Assembly (NCBI GenBank): GCA_026712715.1
Contig: JAPOPW010000059.1
Location: 52,161 to 116,160, forward strand
Length of the DNA stretch: 64,000 nt
Origin: Immundisolibacterales bacterium
GTDB lineage: Bacteria; Pseudomonadota; Gammaproteobacteria; HK1
Direction of reading: 5' to 3'
Every line of letters begins with the position of its first letter. The first letter of the stretch is position 1. Both the position numbers and the translations under genes were made by a program. Positions 62,551 through 64,000 of this stretch are shown here, one piece after another. The notes below the pieces were generated by a model. That model was given only the letters and a program-made list of their open reading frames with translations. It had not been told where the DNA came from and did not search any database.

Positions 62551-63582
62551 ATGATACGCGATGCTCAGGAGGTGCTTCGCGCGCGGCTGCCCGACGGTTG
62601 GCGGGCCGTCTTCGACGAGGCAGAGGACGCGCGCGACGACAAAGGAGCGGATGCCCGTCTTCAGGTAAGCGGACCGGATGGGCGCGCGGCGTGTCTTTCG
62701 GTCTATTCGAGGCGGTCGCTCCAACCCCGTGGCGTGCTCGTGCTTCGGGCACAACTTCAGGATGTCCCGCCGGACAATCCGATGGTCGTGGCGCCATACC
62801 TCAGCTTCTCGGTCCGTGAGCGTCTCGTTGAAGCCGGTCTGGGGTTCGTCGATCTCACCGGGAATGTTCGGGTCGCGCTCAGCACCCCGGGCCTGTTCAT
62901 CGAGGCGAGTGGCGCTGACGTGAATCCGGAACGCTCCGCTCGCCCGTCACGGTCACTTCGCGGGGACAAGGCAGGCCGCATCGTCCGGGCGCTGATCGAC
63001 CGCAAGGAACCATCCGGCGTGCGCGCGCTCGCCGCTGTCACCGGCGTCAACCCCGGCTACGTCTCGCGCATCGTGGCGATGCTCGACGACCAGGCTCTGA
63101 TTGCACGGAGCGGACGCGGGCGAATCGTGAGCGTGGATTGGCCCCGGCTTCTTGAGCGATGGTCGCAGGATGCCCCCTTGTCCTCCCGCGGCAAGCCGAC
63201 GATGTGCCTGGAACCGAGGGGACTCGCCGCACTGACCCTGCGGCTCGGCACATCCAGCCTCCACTACGCGGTCACGGGGACGTTGGCCGTGTCGGGGCTC
63301 GCTCCCGTCGCGGCTGCACACCTTGCCGTCGTCTATGTCGACAATGCCCACGCTGCGGTCTCGGCCCTTGACCTTCGTATCGCCGAGAGAGGGGCGAACG
63401 TCATGCTGATCGAGCCGGGAGACGACTGGGTCTTCACAGGGAGTGCTCTGCGAAACGGCCTGAGCGCGGTTGCGATCAGCCAGGCGGCGACCGACCTGCT
63501 CACAAGCCCCGGCCGTGGCCCGGCCGAGGCCGAGGCGTTGATTGCGTGGATGGGCGAGAACGAACGGGCATGGCGTGGATGA
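62551..63582 (+). CDS. AbiEi-like antitoxin/HTH regulator of a type IV toxin-antitoxin pair
   Basis: A 343-residue protein with a central winged-helix region (DKAGRIVRALIDRKEPSGVR, then NPGYVSRIVAMLDDQALIAR and SGRGRIVSVDW). The arrangement is like AbiEi antitoxins, which repress transcription and neutralise a nucleotidyltransferase toxin. The N-terminal ~120 residues resemble the domain found in such regulators. The start is uncertain: ATG at 62551, or 62521 ten codons earlier; the upstream 60 bp are strikingly AT-rich with repeated gttgcc. Its TGA lies 8 bp inside the next gene, supporting a two-gene module. Confidence 0.6.
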   Translation: MIRDAQEVLRARLPDGWRAVFDEAEDARDDKGADARLQVSGPDGRAACLSVYSRRSLQPRGVLVLRAQLQDVPPDNPMVVAPYLSFSVRERLVEAGLGFVDLTGNVRVALSTPGLFIEASGADVNPERSARPSRSLRGDKAGRIVRALIDRKEPSGVRALAAVTGVNPGYVSRIVAMLDDQALIARSGRGRIVSVDWPRLLERWSQDAPLSSRGKPTMCLEPRGLAALTLRLGTSSLHYAVTGTLAVSGLAPVAAAHLAVVYVDNAHAAVSALDLRIAERGANVMLIEPGDDWVFTGSALRNGLSAVAISQAATDLLTSPGRGPAEAEALIAWMGENERAWRG

Positions 63583-63859
63583 GCTGTACGTACTGGCTCG
63601 CCGAGTGCTTCTCGATGCGCTCTATGCGCTCGGATTGCACCGTGACGCAGTCATCGTCGTCGGGGCGCACGCCGTCTACATGCGGGCAGGCGATGCGGAC
63701 CTCGCGGTCGCCCCGCACACCACGGACGGCGACCTCGCCATCGAACCGGCAGCTCTCGGCGAGCCCCCGCCTCTCGAGCAGGCATTCACGCACGCAGGCT
63801 TTCTGCCAAGAGGGGGCGACAGCGTCGGCGTATGGATTACGTATCGCCCCACTTCAGCG
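63575..63859 (+). pseudogene. AbiEii-like nucleotidyltransferase toxin, truncated by IS66 element
   Basis: The GTG at 63575 starts VDELYVLARRVLLDALYALG. VIVVGAHAVYMRAGDADLAV then gives the nucleotidyltransferase glycine motif and HTTDGDLAIEP supplies the paired acids. After about 95 codons the frame runs into an insertion-sequence end at 63860 and encodes nonsense until a stop at 63985. AbiEii-type toxins are normally much longer, so this gene is interrupted; its 3' part may continue beyond the element outside the window. Confidence 0.6.
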
Positions 63860-64000
63860 GTAAGCGGTGCGCCTGGGGCACCTGGATTTCAGGGAGAGTC
63901 GGGAGTAAAGGCCCAGGGCAGAAGTTCGTCGATTTTCGACGCCGGGTGTCCGGCAACGATGGCCTCGAGAGTGGCTCTGAGATAGGCGTAGGGCTCGACG
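63860..64000 (-). mobile_element. IS66-family insertion sequence, right end (continues beyond window)
   Basis: gtaagcggtgcgcctgggg at 63860 matches the usual IS66 terminal inverted repeat (GTAAGCG...). The end of an IS66-type transposase gene points toward it from the right. The element interrupts the AbiEii-like toxin gene. The other end and any 8-bp target duplication lie outside the window. Confidence 0.8.
63889..63999 (-). CDS. tnpC: IS66-family transposase (TnpC), C-terminal end
   Basis: The last 36 codons read VEPYAYLRATLEAIVAGHPA and SKIDELLPWAFTPDSP before TGA. This is the conserved C-terminal element of IS66 transposases, which catalyse DDE-type cut-and-paste transposition. The catalytic domain lies beyond the right edge of the window. 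The stop is 29 bp inside the IS end, the usual arrangement. Confidence 0.85.
   Translation of the reverse strand, partial: VEPYAYLRATLEAIVAGHPASKIDELLPWAFTPDSP

Overview
The window is a high-GC, densely packed chromosome segment of a Gram-negative proteobacterium. A type V autotransporter, periplasmic binding proteins and a LolD/FtsX transporter indicate an outer membrane. The BioB sequence looks most like gammaproteobacterial BioB, so a high-GC gammaproteobacterium is my best guess, but this is inference. I see no rRNA or tRNA gene and no CRISPR array.

Layout: 1-833 is the C-terminal part of aspartyl-tRNA synthetase. 980-9544 (minus strand) is a leucine/acyl-CoA catabolic cluster: isovaleryl-CoA dehydrogenase, both subunits of a methylcrotonyl-CoA carboxylase-type enzyme, an enoyl-CoA hydratase family protein and a glycerophosphodiester phosphodiesterase. 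This cluster is split by a vapBC module whose toxin has an in-frame stop and by a hicBA module with a damaged 5' end. 9693-15428 holds a vapBC pair with a near-ideal promoter, a hyuA/hyuB hydantoinase pair (minus strand) and a phd/vapC pair. 15461-22336 (minus strand) encodes a phytanoyl-CoA dioxygenase-like oxygenase, a Gfo/Idh/MocA dehydrogenase and a complete Ugp/Mal-type sugar ABC importer. 22650-23909 is a cytochrome P450.

About 23.9-30.5 kb is an accessory island, partly of lower GC. It has two damaged Uma2-type genes, a 701-residue DUF262/HNH/AlbA_2 fusion (a likely defence nuclease), a scrambled relic of a glutamate-synthase-like gene set and a DUF4143 ATPase. It is followed by a repeat-rich regulatory region and an autotransporter (30578-33373). 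33509-40104 returns to housekeeping and catabolic genes: fused isobutyryl-CoA mutase IcmF, an NRDE/TANGO2 protein, biotin synthase, a haloacid-dehalogenase-type hydrolase and a HIT protein.

40152-40904 is another vapBC pair whose promoter lies inside a perfect 40-bp palindrome. Beside it is a decayed copy of the start of the 50.8-kb Gfo/Idh/MocA gene. 41379-46992 and 56790-62381 are two complete oligopeptide/dipeptide-type ABC operons. 47119-51797 holds a sugar-type ABC importer without its own ATPase, divergent from an inositol-dehydrogenase-like gene. 52154-56556 is a LolD/FtsX/AttH-type export cluster. The window ends with an AbiEi/AbiEii-like toxin-antitoxin pair whose toxin gene is cut by an IS66-family element running off the right edge.

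Overall the segment describes a heterotroph importing peptides and sugars or polyols and degrading branched-chain acyl-CoAs with biotin- and B12-dependent enzymes. Six toxin-antitoxin-type modules, at least three of them damaged, are scattered between its operons.
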